Shown here: piece by piece, positions 25,201 to 37,700 of the stretch
How positions within the stretch are numbered: the stretch's first letter is position 1
How the letters are laid out: each line of letters begins with the position of its first letter
Source: Pipra filicauda
Lineage: Eukaryota > Chordata > Aves > Passeriformes > Pipridae
Direction: 5' to 3'
Assembly (NCBI RefSeq): GCF_003945595.2
Contig: NW_024103452.1
Coordinates: forward strand, 5,675,555 to 5,739,554
DNA: 64,000 bases
Notes under the pieces: model-generated
The model's database searches: none
The model's input: the letters and a program-made list of their open reading frames with translations, nothing else
Told to the model about the DNA's origin: nothing
Translations under genes and position numbers: made by a program

Positions 25201-28200
25201 TTTTAAAACTGATACCAACTTATTTGTACTTGTAGAGATTTGCTTGCACTACATAATGAAAAAAAGAACGGAAGCCGTTTCATTTCCATGATCTGGTAAA
25301 GGTGAAGAATCACTGCCCCAAGGAATAATGGACAAGAAGCAATGAAGTTCATATGACTAATGTAACGAAAAGGCTGGTTATCACTGATATTAACTCTAAG
25401 AAAACCTAGCTGTAAGGGAGACACAGCTACTGCTACATGTCTGAGTGGGGACGGCAGCTGAAACTCTCTTTCAAAGAGGTTGAAAATAGATTCATTCACC
25501 TTTTGTCCTTGACCCATGGAAGGGAGTGGACATCATGCTAATGACAATTGCTTCTTCCCAGGACTCTCATATGTCACAGAACTAGCACAGTCACCATGGA
25601 CTGCCATTAGCAGACAGGATCTGCCATTGAGCTGCTCTGAGCAGCATCACTTTGACACAGTGGCTACCCTAAACCAGCAGGTGACTTCTTCCACCTTGAT
25701 AAACTTCACTGCTTGCTCTCCATTTGCATTGGATTGAAGTCTAGACTGTATCATAAAACTCAAAAGAAATACAAGTACTTTAATATCCTTGGGTATATGA
25801 ACAACTTATAAAAGTTGCATGGTCTGTGTGATTGTACTGAGAATTATAAAGGTAGTGACTGAACGTGTATGTTAAAATATTTCTGTGTAGACTTGTTAAA
25901 ATCAGTATACTAGGAAAGGGTAAGGCATACCTAAGAATGAGCTGATTATCACAGGACTTAGTTTAGTCTTTGATGTGCTTTTTTTGAGTCCCCTGATATA
26001 TAGGTTCAGGAAAAAGAGATGCGTTCTGCTTTCCATAAAATCTTTCAGGAAAAAGAAAGGAATTTGTTTTCTTAGAAATGTGGGTGGAGGTAATTCAGAG
26101 ATAACCTCTCACACTGATGGAAATTAGATAAAGGTAAACAGAAACAGGAAATTCAGAGTTTACTGGAAAACAGAATGTTCAGTTTCCTTAACCAAGAAGG
26201 ATTTCAGTGGCTCTTTCAAGTTTTAAATCTCCAGGAATACTCTAGTATAGGTACTTGTCAATGAAAGCTGTTCGCTGCACTTTTTTTGCCTTTTTTTTTT
26301 CTTTTCCAGAGAACTACAGCCCTATGCATCAATATCTAACTGAAGCCAGAAACTGAGTCTTGATTCCGGTTCCTAATTGGGAGAATCTTAATATTCCCCT
26401 CGCAAACAGGCAGGAGGAGCAAAACTTAAGGCTTGATGGAATGGATCAGAAAGTACGAATCCAAGTAGCAGAGTACACTGTAGAGCTGACAAACCCAGCA
26501 TCAACCTCTGACAGAGACTCCAGATGAGCAGAAGTCAACTCAGACCTAAATGCAGAATTTCATGCAAGTATGACCCTGAACCCAAGCCTCTGACACTCAT
26601 CAGAGCATGGTGACAGTTTGGTGAATACCTGGCTATTCCACTCCTGCTCATGGATGTGGTGTGCTCTTCTCTAGCTTGAGTGTCCCTACACCATCCTCTG
26701 CAACATGTGATGAAGAGGGCAGGGATGCAACAGTGTTCTGGTCATGGCAACTTGTTTATCCTCATTCATTACCATAGCCATACCACTTGCAAAGATGTAT
26801 GCTTGTTGATTTGTCATTTTATAGTGCCAATTTTACCCACCCTTGAATAGAAGGCTCTACAAGGTCAGTCAGTCTAGACCACAGCTTAGCCAAGAAATCA
26901 CCATCAACTTGATTGCCGCCTTCTGAATCCTTGGGTAGGATCGGGGGTGGGTTTTGTTGTTGCATTAAACTTCAGACCATAACAATGTAGCTGGGACGCT
27001 TTTCAGATTCCCCAGTCAGGTACTACTGGCAGGAAACCCAGTTGTCATAATGGCACAGGTCTGTGTCTCTGTTGTTATATATCCATACTGCAGGAGCAGG
27101 AAAAAAAAACCCAAAACAAATCTTTGTCAAGCTGGCTGTGACAGTGTGCAGGTATATACAGAATAGCCTCATGAGCATGCTCAATACTCCTTGGACAGCA
27201 TTCTTGCTGGCTTGGTGTCTGTGTTGCTGTGGTTCTCATGCACACTGTCTAAAGAGATGGTTAGATTAAAATTGGCATCGAGTTATCTATACTAGTGTAT
27301 CTGAAATAGAATATGTGTAATATGCTTGTACCAACCCAATCCAACACTGGAAGAATTAATTTCAGTGCTTCGTGTAAAAAATATATGACGATAAATGTCT
27401 GTTGTCTAGACCATTCTCATCAATCACTAAGATGTGAGGACTCTGCTGAGTGCCATGAGACACGAACTGAGGTTTCTCTAAGCAAGTGAATAACTGCAAT
27501 TAAACTCTGGAGGAAAAGCCCAATGGATTTGAGGCGGAAAATTAACAGTAGCTGTTAGCAGCTTTGATGCAGTTGTTAGAAGTTGCTTTTGTTTTTTAAT
27601 ATAAGTAGAAAAATCGATCACCTCAAACATTGTTCTCTGTCTCTAAAGTATTTTAACGTCTTTTCCACCCCCCAAAATAGCAGCACAGAATGAAATACTC
27701 CAAGGAGTCCTTTCATTCTATAGATTTGGAGCCCTGGTAGTGTACTGCAATGCAGCCTTTATCCAAGACCTGGTTAGATTAGAATAGATGAAAGATATGT
27801 GCTTAGCAGAACTGTGTGCCTTCAGTCACCTTACAGCATACACACACTGGCAAACTTGTTTTAGCCTGGAAATACATGGGATGATAGACATGAATAAAGA
27901 AGTAGCATTGTTTGTTGGGGTTTTTTGGCATGCTTTTGCAAAAATCAAGGTTATTAATATTTTATTAAAGCCACAAAAACATTAATTTTTATGAAAGTTA
28001 TATATTCTATTATTATTCATTAATGATAAAAAATTTTAATTATTTTCTTTTTTATATAGTGAAGTTCATATTTCTAATGTTTTCTTTACCTTTCTACTTG
28101 TTTGATTTCTAACATTATAAAAGAGAGTATTTTAGAATCCAAGTCTTTAAAAACTCACGCTTTCAGAAAATATCACATGTGAATCATGAGAATAAATGAC

Positions 28201-29084
28201 ATGTTCAAGACACAAGAAACACAGCATTGTTCAGCAGCTTTTTCAAGTTCTAATATGTGTAATGATACATTGTTTATCTCATCACACTTTCTAAGTATTT
28301 GATAGACATTGGAAATGCAGAATACAATAAGAGCTACTGTCATCAGCTACAATGGTGATAAATGCTATCATCTTAATCATACATGATTAACTGATTTTAA
28401 AACTAGTCCAGAAGAACTAATTTAGTAGCATTTTTATCCTTTAAAACATAAAACTGTTAAAAGCCTAATAACTGCTATTTAAACAGAATGAATGCCATCA
28501 GATGGCTCTTTTGTAGATAGATAAAAGTCTTTGGGTTTCACTAGATCTACATTTTGAATCATTTTTTTACAATATTTTTGAGTAGCTGCAGTTTTCATGA
28601 ATGTATTAAAAACAGTAATAACAAGAATCTGTGCCCTCAGCTAGTAACAATCATGACTTAAAAACTGAATTGTTTTCTCTCAAAATGAATAGAGGTCAGG
28701 AATGATTTTTCATGGAAAAGATCTATGCTTTAAAATTCCTAATCACTCAACCAGTAGAATTAATATATTCACCTATATCAGATATGTGGAAGCGGAAATG
28801 TGTTAGAAACGTGTTAGAAACATAAAAGATGTGCAGATTGGCAGGAGAGCATTGCCAAGAAAACAAATGGTAAAATACTTTTTCAAAAGTCATGAAACAG
28901 CTTTCATAGAATCTTAATCTGCTGAGGGATAATTAAACATGAACAAGACCTTTTGGTTGAGATACGAGGGTTATTTATTTGTTGCAAAAATCTGCCTTCA
29001 GAGGCTCAGCACAGCAATTGGGCCAGGCCCATTTTACAAAACTGCTCTCTTTGTTCAAGAATGCACCTTTTGCACCATGTTTTG
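22259..29084. other. Long stretch without recognised genes
   Basis: About 6.8 kb contains overlapping open frames on opposite strands (24101-24458, 25203-25737), none with a domain I can name. A pyrimidine tract ending in an AG at 26308-26309 resembles a splice acceptor, but no exon structure follows. AT-rich, ATTA-motif-rich patches at about 22925-23320 and 28010-28450 have the look of conserved non-coding elements, which cannot be shown without alignment. Confidence 0.55.
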
Positions 29085-29505
29085 TTTGAGTGTCTATAAA
29101 TTCCCTTGAGATGTCATGTGCATTGGATGTGATAAACAGGATAGCAACCTCCACCAGGTAAGAAGGAAACACAACCTTTCCTAAGCCTTGTGGGATTCTG
29201 GAGAATACATATTCCAGGTTGTAGTCAGCTTGTGACTGAAATGGAGAACTATTTCGAGTGGGCCCTTGAGCAGCAACAAGCGTTTGAGCATATCAAACAG
29301 AAGACAGATCATACAGTAGCTCTTGAGCCTGTTCAGACAGGACCAGAAGTGTAAACTGTGCTCTGCACCACAGCCAGGGAACATGGTCTCACCGAGAGCC
29401 TCTGCCAAAAAACATCAGGAGAAAACAGAGGTCAACCATTAGGGGTTTGGAGATGGGGGGTATTGAAGTTCAGAAGCCCACTACACCACAGCTGAAAAAG
29501 TGATA
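29085..29505 (+). pseudogene. Endogenous retrovirus pol relic (end of RT toward RNase H)
   Basis: The plus strand translates to recognisable retroviral pol text. KKETQPFLSLVGFWR comes from 29160-29204, and NYFEWALEQQQAFEHIKQ from about 29247-29300. The same frame continues past a TAA at 29352-29354 for another 46 codons before a TGA at 29493. A further matching segment (SEAHYTTAEK, about 29468-29500) lies in another frame, so there is a frameshift near 29455-29460. Text upstream of 29157 is also in a different frame. This is the region after the reverse transcriptase active site, leading to RNase H. No LTR, gag or env was seen beside it. It is a decayed fragment with no coding capacity. Confidence 0.7.
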
Positions 29506-30199
29506 TCCCTTGGCTTTCCAAATGTAACAAGAGACACAGGAAAAATAGGAACAATAATGCTGCCTCTCACAGGGATGGCACGAATTAAAGGCAGTTAGGA
29601 TGAGCTAGCAATAAGTTACTCATGCATTGCTCCGCTTCAAGCCGGTGTAACTCTGATGGGATAAAGCTTTATTCATATATATTTATATGAACATTAAAAT
29701 ATATTCATAATTCAAAGATATTTATTCATATTGCAGGAGTACCAAAAGATCTCTTAATGAGCCTGGAGCCAGTATAGCAGGGACTGTGATAAAATATTGA
29801 AAAAATTATCTCTACTGCAAAAAATTTACTGTGGAAGTACTGCGGATGAGGGAACCAATTCCTTTGAGATTATAGTGACAGTAGTGAGATTGCAAAGGAT
29901 GCAAGAACTGGCTAATTATCTTAACACAAGTAAGACTGTAACTCATGTCATCTGGCTCCATTACTCTGAATCAGGGCACAGCATCTCTGATCCTTTCCCT
30001 GGTAGGTTTTTCTTTTTCTACCCTCAACTATTCTGTTGTTTCTGAATTACTCTCCAGCCTAGAAAGAGTTGAGTTTCTTCGGTTAGCAGTCATATTTCCT
30101 AAGCTTACTTTCAGTGATGTTTTCTGACTTTAACCATTAATGTATTAAGTCCTGAGTGAATGTCCTAATCTCAGCAGAAGAGGTGGGAGTGATTGGAAG
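29506..30199. other. No gene recognised
   Basis: Sequence after the pol relic with a local AT-rich patch at 29670-29740. Short open frames at 29797-30127 have no known domain. Confidence 0.55.
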
Positions 30200-30203
30200 C
30201 AGG

Positions 30204-30222
30204 AGGAGGAGGAGGAGGAGGG
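30204..30222 (+). repeat. (GGA)n microsatellite
   Basis: About six consecutive ggа-type triplets (aggaggaggaggaggaggag) in a purine-rich context. Short and unremarkable. Confidence 0.85.
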
Positions 30223-30512
30223 AAGGTGCTCAGAGGGTTTCAGGTGCTGCCAGTCTGGTGCAGGTGTGCTAGGGAAGTGCCCCATAACCTCTGGCTTTCA
30301 GAGAAGCAGTCTGAATGTGAATGTGATTGAGCAAGATAGACAGAATTAGTTTGGATACATCCCTGCTAAATTCAACCCAGAAAGAATACGCACTGCAAAA
30401 AAGATGCAAGTTCAGCATAAAATAGTTTCTAGACCATGCATTAAGAGTATAATGGAAATGCCAGCACAGGGATAACAGCAGCAGCTGTAGTAGTGAGTGA
30501 GTGCTACAGGCT
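30223..30512. other. No gene recognised
   Basis: Unique sequence with nothing identifiable. Confidence 0.5.
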
Positions 30513-30572
30513 CACATTACTCCACAAAGCTACACATTACTCCACAAAGCTACACATTACTCCACAAAGCTA
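30513..30572 (+). repeat. Perfect 3 x 20-bp tandem repeat
   Basis: The unit cacattactccacaaagcta occurs three times head to tail without a mismatch and without spacers. The perfect identity implies recent duplication or ongoing homogenisation. It lies within the incidental open frames at 30493-30948 and 30497-30703. Confidence 0.95.
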
Positions 30573-30979
30573 CCTTCCTCAGTGCCATCACTTCTGCCAA
30601 GAGCAATGGGGTGTTCTGGGAAGCGAAGGACAGATTTCGAAGTGCTATAACAAAGACACCACTGTGGAAATGTTCCCTGATTTCTTGTTATCTGCTTGTC
30701 TGAACTTGTCTTCTTTAATTTCCCTTTGCCATTTAGAGGGGGAATTATTTGGGGTAGTGCGAGGCAAAAGAAAAAAAGAACCCTTAGAAAAAGAGATTGT
30801 GAAAAGAAGAGAGGAAAGAACAAGAAAATGTTATTTCAAAGGCGTCAAGGTTGGAAACAGGACAAAATCTTTGCCCTACAGGATCGTAGTTGCAAATACC
30901 AATGACTTCACAACTACTAATAGAACTGTTCAAAACTGTTTCAGATAAAACTCTTCAAAAATGTGTTTTCAGATCCACT
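30573..30979. other. No gene recognised; purine-rich part
   Basis: The second half (30760-30840) is strongly A/G-rich on the plus strand. It makes the longest uninterrupted frame in the window (30493-30948, 151 codons), but the frame has no recognisable domain and overlaps frames on both strands. Confidence 0.5.
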
Positions 30980-31021
30980 GAATGCTTCAAGAAAGATTCT
31001 GAATGCTTCAAGAAAGATTCT
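30980..31021 (+). repeat. Perfect 2 x 21-bp tandem duplication
   Basis: The unit gaatgcttcaagaaagattct occurs at 30980-31000 and again at 31001-31021 with no mismatch. Confidence 0.95.
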
Positions 31022-31789
31022 ATCACTACAAAAGCCTTTAATTCTTGTTAAAAAAAAATTAAATTTAAAATTTTGTTTGAAGAATGTGACATTTCTACTT
31101 AAAAAGACAATTTATTCTTTGGAGGTTTTGTGTGTTTACTTGTTTTCACTGACATTTTCTAATAAAGCATAATCCTACTCTGAAACACCAAAGTGCAAAT
31201 TTTACATAATTTTCAAAGAGCCTTCTTTCTGCTATGAAAATTCTTCATGCTCTCACTCAGGTGAAAAACTGAACCATATGGACTTATTAAATATCTTAAT
31301 ACAATAATTTTAAGTAATAGTTTTATAGAAATATAAGAATGACAAAATGTTGAATTATCAGCTGTTTGTCTTTTCTCTATGAATCAGAAAAATATAAATC
31401 CAGACACTATTTCAGAGATGTTGTTTATTTATTATAAACTTCTAGTGCAAGAGTTCCAGTATTTCACTCAAACATCTGTTCCAAGGCCTTACCAATCTGA
31501 TAATTAGAAATTTTTCCTATTCTCTATTTTATAACTTTGTTTTGAAAATTCTGCTTGAAATATTTTGGTTTGAATGAAGTCAGCATCTCTTACAACACAT
31601 CTATAGGATGTGGAGGAAAAACGGCCATCACTTTCTTAAAACTAATTAAATCCACTTCACATATCCTTATGTTTCCACCTGACCTTCTTTTTACTGTATA
31701 AATAGAATTGTCTCACCCTTTTAACATAAACTGTGCTTTCTATTCCTTGCTCTTTTCCCCTCCTTTAGAGATTGTCCAGTTTATTTACA
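31022..31789. other. No gene recognised; AT-rich
   Basis: AT-rich unique sequence, with no feature recognised. Confidence 0.55.
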
Positions 31790-32690
31790 TCTATCTTAAT
31801 GCTTGTTCTCAGACTGGAGAACGGCACACCAGCGGAGGTCTCAGCACTGCTTAGTACAGCGAAATAATTGCTTTCCTTGTCATGCTGTTAATATATCCCA
31901 GAATGATATTTGCCTTTTTTGCAACCACATTATCTTGTCAACTCACACACAGTTTGTGAGCTGTGATGACCTTGGACTTCTCCTACTATACTGCTGTTCC
32001 CCTAGTTATTCTCCCATTTGTATTTGTGCACTTCAGGTTTCGTCCACAGGCATTATCATTCATGGCACTTGTCTTTATTGAATTTCATCCTCATGGTTCA
32101 AACACTTGCTACATTTTAGCAGCATGGTTATGAATTCTGATCTGTTTCTCCAAAGTACACACAACCCTCCTCAGCCTGTTGCCCAAGAACTTTGTCTGTG
32201 TGCCTCGTTCCTTCATCCACACCACAAATATAAAGATAACCAGGACTAGGTCCAAGGCAGACCTCGGTGGTGCCCTACCCAACACACCCTCCTTTTTTGA
32301 TAGAGAAAGGAATGAAAATTACTCCCTAAGTGTCATTTTTCAGTCAGTTCCACATGACATGCAGTGGCTAATAATTCCTTACTTTGCTGGTATAGAAGGT
32401 CAAAAAGTTTAATAAAGTCAGAACACCACATTTTATGATTCTCCTCCATCTGCTAAGCAAGATCATTCATCAGAGCAGGAAATTAGATAGGTTTGACATG
32501 ATTTTCATTTGATAGATCTACACTGGACATTTTAAAGTATTACATTTCGCTCATGTTTCTTATCTACTGATTGTTTAACAATCTGTTCTAGTATCGTCCC
32601 TGCTGTCAAAGTTAAAATGACAGGTATATCAATTTTGTACGTCTTCCTTCTTTATGTGTGAGAGTAGGTGCAAAATTTTCTGTAAATTCA
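31790..32690 (-). mobile_element. Ancient CR1/L3-like LINE copy
   Basis: Several phrases in the right order match, with heavy divergence, an old amniote CR1/L3-type element in reverse orientation. They are gaattctgatctgtttctcc (about 32132-32151), accaggactaggtccaaggc (about 32239-32258), and ttagataggtttgacatgat (about 32483-32502) with the following tagatctacactgga. In sense direction these correspond to the polymerase region of ORF2. There is no intact frame. The match is by memory of family text and could extend beyond 32690 (perhaps to about 33000). Confidence 0.5.
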
Positions 32691-33878
32691 CACTTTATTT
32701 AGCCCATTAGAGAGGTAGTCACGTTTTCAAGATAGATAAGCACAGCAGGAAACCTCACTGTTATGCAGAATTTCATCATAAACGTCAGAAAGAGAAGGCA
32801 GTACTTGAAAAACCACCTCTGCATGATTTTCATGGCTTTCAGTACATCACTTGCAGTTGGAAATCTTGTTCATATCACCTCACCTGAGTTTATTTGTATT
32901 ATATTAATCCCATTCTTCTCTCATCTCTCTTTCAAGGATCAGGGAGGATTTCCACTACTTCTTGTGCAAAACCAAAGTGTTTTGCGGCCAAAGGAGGCAG
33001 GCAAAGGAGTTCACCATCCTTCAAAGCACTCTGCCTGCATATTCTCTTCGAACCTCATCCTTCCCTAGCTGTGGAAGCATTATTTGTATCTGGCTGTTTT
33101 GAGGTTAATCAGTCTGATCCTTTTTGCACAGAAAATGTATATTGAAATAGGGACTTGAACACTTTCTGCTCTGTTTTTCAAATAAATTTTCAGACAGTGA
33201 TAGAAAATATCTTTGGAAGGTGTATCTGACCCAACACAGACATATACCATCTGAACACCTTCATCTTAATTAGTAGCATTTGACCCTCTCTTTTAACTGA
33301 TGTTGAGAAATAGATGTTTTTACACATCTCTTTTTTTGTTTATCTGACTCATGCCTTAGGAGTAGCATTTCTCTTGACAGGCTAGAGAAAACTGAGGCTC
33401 TCACACATTCAGATAGAGACACTGGGCAAAGATATTGCCTAATGAGGCTATTTACAGCCTTTCTCACTCCCCTAAACTGGAAACACTCATCAGTTTCTCT
33501 GACAGAGTAAAATTTGTCATAACTGATATATTCTTTCTGAAAACCTTAGTTTGACAAATGTATATTTTTGATGTATGACCATGTAATGAGAAAATACCAG
33601 TTCAATTTACTTCTGTACTTTGTCGAAGCAGAGCTTAAAATCAATTTTCACAAAATAATCATGTAGAAAATTATGCTATGCATGTATGAAACAATGTTTA
33701 CATGCTTATAACCATAAAACTACCAAGTCATTAAAGGAATCTACTCAAGAAATCATAAACTGAGTTAGAACAAAACATATTCATCTGTTTTTAAATGATT
33801 CCCATGGAAGATTTCTGATCAGTAACCAGGCTGAAGAATGTATTTCCGTTTTGGTCTAAAGTTGTAAGCATCTGTTGC
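32691..33878. other. No gene recognised; possible extension of the old LINE
   Basis: Open frames at 32763-33145 (plus) have no domain I recognise. Text near 32940-33000 might be the upstream part of the same ancient LINE. From 33500 to 33800 the sequence is AT-rich and featureless by eye. Confidence 0.45.
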
Positions 33879-34739
33879 AGTCTCTCCTCCTCATGAAGTC
33901 CGAGAAGATAGCTTTGAGTCCTTGCTCTCCTGCTGCTGGGGATCTCTCCCTCTCAGTGTCCCACCTCGGTTTGTAAGCTGCTGTAGTGTAGCTTAGTTTA
34001 TCAAGCATCCACATCCTGGAATCCTCATTCCTCCACATCAATTCTCAGCTGCCCCCGGTCAGCTTCGACAGGCAACTCTCGAGCTCTTGGCTCGTCTCCA
34101 ATTTCGCCTGGGATTCTTCTCCCAAGCACCGAACTGATTTATCAACCCGTCCACTTGGCTCTGCTTAAGTGCTGAGCCTTAAAATCCACCCCCCACCAGC
34201 CTAAATGCAGTGAGGGGGAAAAAGCCCCCTCGCCTTGGCCACAGGCAGCTCGGTTCAGTTATGCAGTGTCCCAAGCGTCCCGCAGCTGCAGAGGGGGGAA
34301 AGAAGGCCTGGCCTCCTCCCTCTTACCTCAGGTGCTGTGATCTCTTCCTTCACAACACACACTCCAAATGCTGACTCTGACTCTAGGCAAAAGCTGAGTT
34401 GGGGGGTCGCAGGGCTCCCCTCTCCCCACTCTGGAGGGGAAGAGAGGGAGCCCAGCCACCCCCTGGCCTTGTCCACCTACACGCAGCAGACACCAACAGC
34501 AAAACAACCAAGACTGCACTGCCAACCGTTTCCGATGCTGTGATATATGATTTTGAGCAGAAGTGAACAACATGAGTGGTGACTGGCTCTCCAGGGAACA
34601 CTGCCCTGGCACCCAATCACCTCTGATCCCCCCCAGCCTCTCAGGGGGGGCCAATTTCAAACTGAAACTGAAACAATTTCAAATTTTCAAACTGTGACAG
34701 CATCTAAACCAATTTTGCTCAGATAGTCTCTCCTCCTCA
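33879..34739 (-). other. GC- and CpG-enriched block between 15-bp direct repeats
   Basis: This block stands out from its AT-rich surroundings. Between 34056 and 34285 I count eleven CpG dinucleotides, far above nearby sequence. An identical 15-mer, agtctctcctcctca, sits at both ends (33879-33893 and 34725-34739). On the minus strand there is a TATA-like TTTTAAGG at 34177-34184 and a near-consensus splice donor (CTGAG, then GTAAGAG, exon end at 34327). Open frames here (34235-34543 plus, 34660-34328 minus) overlap each other and show no domain. It could be an unrecognised mobile element with a target duplication, an exapted LTR, or a first exon with promoter of a non-coding transcript. I cannot name it. 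Confidence 0.4.
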
Positions 34740-37700
34740 GAATTGCTGCTGAGCTGTAAGTAGGACTGGAAAATTCCAGTTCACAATTTAATTTTCAAAA
34801 TGTTACAAATGACTGACTAAAAATAAAGACATAAAAAACAGGGAAACTGAGAACAAAAATCACATTTTAACTTTAATTGTACCTTTTATAAATTTTATCA
34901 ATAAAATAACACTCTTTAAGTGATTAATTTGTCTATAAGTTTAAGAACAATACAGCTCATTTCCTAAATTTCAGTTTAAATATTGAAGTATATTGTTTGT
35001 GTGCCAGACCATAATACCCTCATAATGAAGTTATGTGGGAGGTGGAAGGTTTTAACATTATTATGTGGAGCTTCACTGATTTTTTCTATAAAAATATTTG
35101 ACTTAACAGTGTAGGTATTCATACAGTAAATTAAAACCTAAAATTGCAGGGAATAATACTGCTTTAATTGCCTGACAGGACGGGGATTATTTCTCACATT
35201 CTCTCCTGCACAGATGAATATGACCTTCCTAAAGAGGAAATCTATTCACTGCTGAATAGAGTGAACTGTGTTAGTATATCGAACCCTAGGAAGCCCCTAA
35301 ATAATGCAGTGTAAAGTATTAGCATTTTTCACCCCCTTGAAGATCAGTGATGCGGGGGTTAGTTGTACAGTGTAAGATTCATAGGCTATATCTGTGTGAA
35401 TGTCAAGATGATATTGCAGGACTAAGTCTTTCTGGAGTACAAATCTTAGAATTAAAAGAAAGGCACAGGCCAGGGATTTTTTTGTGTGTCTGTCCTTCTC
35501 CTGACATACTGCATCCTGTGAAACAATTCCATGAGGCAGTTCACTTTTTTTTAATCTTATAGGTGAAATGTAAAATTTGTGCTTCCATCAGTAGATGTTG
35601 ATGAAGCTCTGAAGGAAGACAACTCTAGAGATCCTCATATCCTGCCACACAGTAGCTGTCCAAAGGATTTGAGTTTGGTACACCCTTGATTTTCAGGCAT
35701 AACTCTTTGGGCTGCTGAAGGGACCAGCTGCATTTAGACCTCCAGTAAATGAATCTGAAAACACTGTATGAAATTCAGTTGCTGGAAGGAAAGTTTATGC
35801 CGTGGGCGCAGAGATTTGAATTGACTTCAAAATCTGAGCAAATAGCCTCAGATATTCTGTGGGTGCAGTACCCCACAAAAGCAGAAGTCCTGACTCTCAA
35901 TGTAAGCCAAGGCATCAGTAGGATTCAGTGAGGCTCACCACAGAGGCTGTGATAGTACTGGGATTTCTGTTCCCTGTTCTTCATGCATGGCTGCTGTGAG
36001 ATTCACAACAGTTCCAATGTGGGTGACACGAGCTGTGCCAGGTGGGGTGTTCTGCCGGATGTTCCAAGTGTCAAAACCTCAACTCTGACACTGCTGCTCT
36101 CAGTATCCAGAACGAAGATATTTTGTATGGAAATCTTGTCCATCCCTGTATGAGTGTAGGGATTTTTCTAGCAGTAATTAAACCCTGGAAATAACAGATA
36201 GCTAGGTATGGAAGGCTCAGTAAGCATACATGAGCAAAAAATTGAGGCACAGCCCCAGGCACTTCCCACTACATGCAGGTTTTTCCAATTAATATGGAAG
36301 ATTTCCTGACCTGGAATGTTCAGTGCCAAGGTGGAGTACAGCCCTTTGGGAATGCAGCTTCCTTACTCAAGAGGAATGCTCCAATGGGTATTATGGGTAT
36401 CCAGGTAAAGTATTCCAGGACTGAGTTATCCCAGGGATAATGTAATGTATCCCCAGAGACAGAGAAATCATTAAGGTCCAACCTGTGTATTTCTAGGTTT
36501 GCTAGAGGTTTGCGGGGGGTGGGAAGTACTTGTTTGTTTCTGTATTTCTTCCCTGCTCACCATATAGTACATAACCAGCCCCATACAAATAGAAAATCTT
36601 AATTAAATAGTTCTAAAAAGCCAGTACCTAATTTTCTCCTGACATGTGACATTATTCCAGACATGTGTCACTAACTATGGAAGGTAATCTTGACCTTCTG
36701 AATTCACACAAGGCAGGTTTATTCCGTCGGTTCTTCTTTCCTCTGCTTCCTTTGATTATTACGCGCAAATAGCCATCTTAGAGAACACCTGTGCTCTGCA
36801 GGTGCCTGGAGCTTCCCTGTGGTACCTAAGCCTTTGAGGGACTGTGGCATGTCTACCAGCATGCTCGGAACAGATTGCCCCAGTAACTGACACAGAATCA
36901 CAGACTGCTGCATGGGGCAACATGATAATGGGTAGTAGATGGAGTTTGTCTTAGGGGCATAATGAGCTGCTGGTCAAAGAATCAAATTCTAGTGAACAAT
37001 CAGGCTTTCTAGGAAAAGTCTGTAGATTAAGTATTACTCTCAGGTGGTAAGGAACACTAAAATCTATAACTATGTATGGTAGGTTTGCTAAGAAAGTGGT
37101 ATCTCTGAGGGAAAAAGAATGAATACTCAGGAAAGCCAATAGCTTAACCCTAACCAGAAAGAAGCTGTTCTCACCTCTGTTATATTCACTGGTCGGTCTG
37201 CTATTTAATCTCATTAACTCAGTAATTTCCAAAGTAGGCCTCTGTGTTGTATTTAGAGATGTATTCTTCACCCTAGTTTCGTAGTGAGTGTTGGGTATAC
37301 CCTGTCAGAGAGTAAAACCGATGAGTGTCCACCAGAGTTTCTGAGGGTTTCTTCTGCATCATGGTCCTGTTTTGAGTTTTGCCTGAGACCCAGGTATATA
37401 TGTGGTCGCTGTTTTCCAAGCCCAAAGAACTGAAAACTTATGATGGAAAAACTTATACAGCCAGAAAAGGCATCAGCCTTTCAACCTGTGTTCAGGCAAC
37501 TGAATCCGGCCCCTCGGCAGTGGAGCCCAGAAAGTACAGTTCAGCTTCTAGGCTCCAACATGAAAATCAGCCTGGTTACCCTCAACCATAACAGCTGCTG
37601 GGCCAAAAACCACTTGGTCTTCTGATAGATGCTTGGATGTACAGGACTAAATTCAGATGTCTTAAATTCTATCTGAATTACTCCAGTGAGTTGCTTAGGG

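Noticed and set aside
25203..25517. 104-codon minus-strand frame with a hydrophobic segment
   Set aside because: A single hydrophobic stretch is weak evidence, with no known family, no start context and no neighbouring exons.
26281..26309. Strong splice-acceptor look (long T tract, then CAG)
   Set aside because: No open exon with a donor follows, and no frame downstream is recognisable. T-runs of this kind are common in AT-rich DNA.
30513..30572. CRISPR-like short direct repeats
   Set aside because: The three units are contiguous with no spacers, and the genome is vertebrate.
30493..30948. Longest open frame in the window (151 codons, plus strand)
   Set aside because: It runs through a recent 20-bp triplication and a purine-rich stretch and shows no domain. 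It overlaps open frames in other phases and on the other strand, and has no convincing promoter or splice context.
34235..34660. Overlapping open frames of 102 and 110 codons in the GC-rich block
   Set aside because: High GC lowers stop-codon frequency, which explains frames open on both strands. Neither has a recognisable domain.
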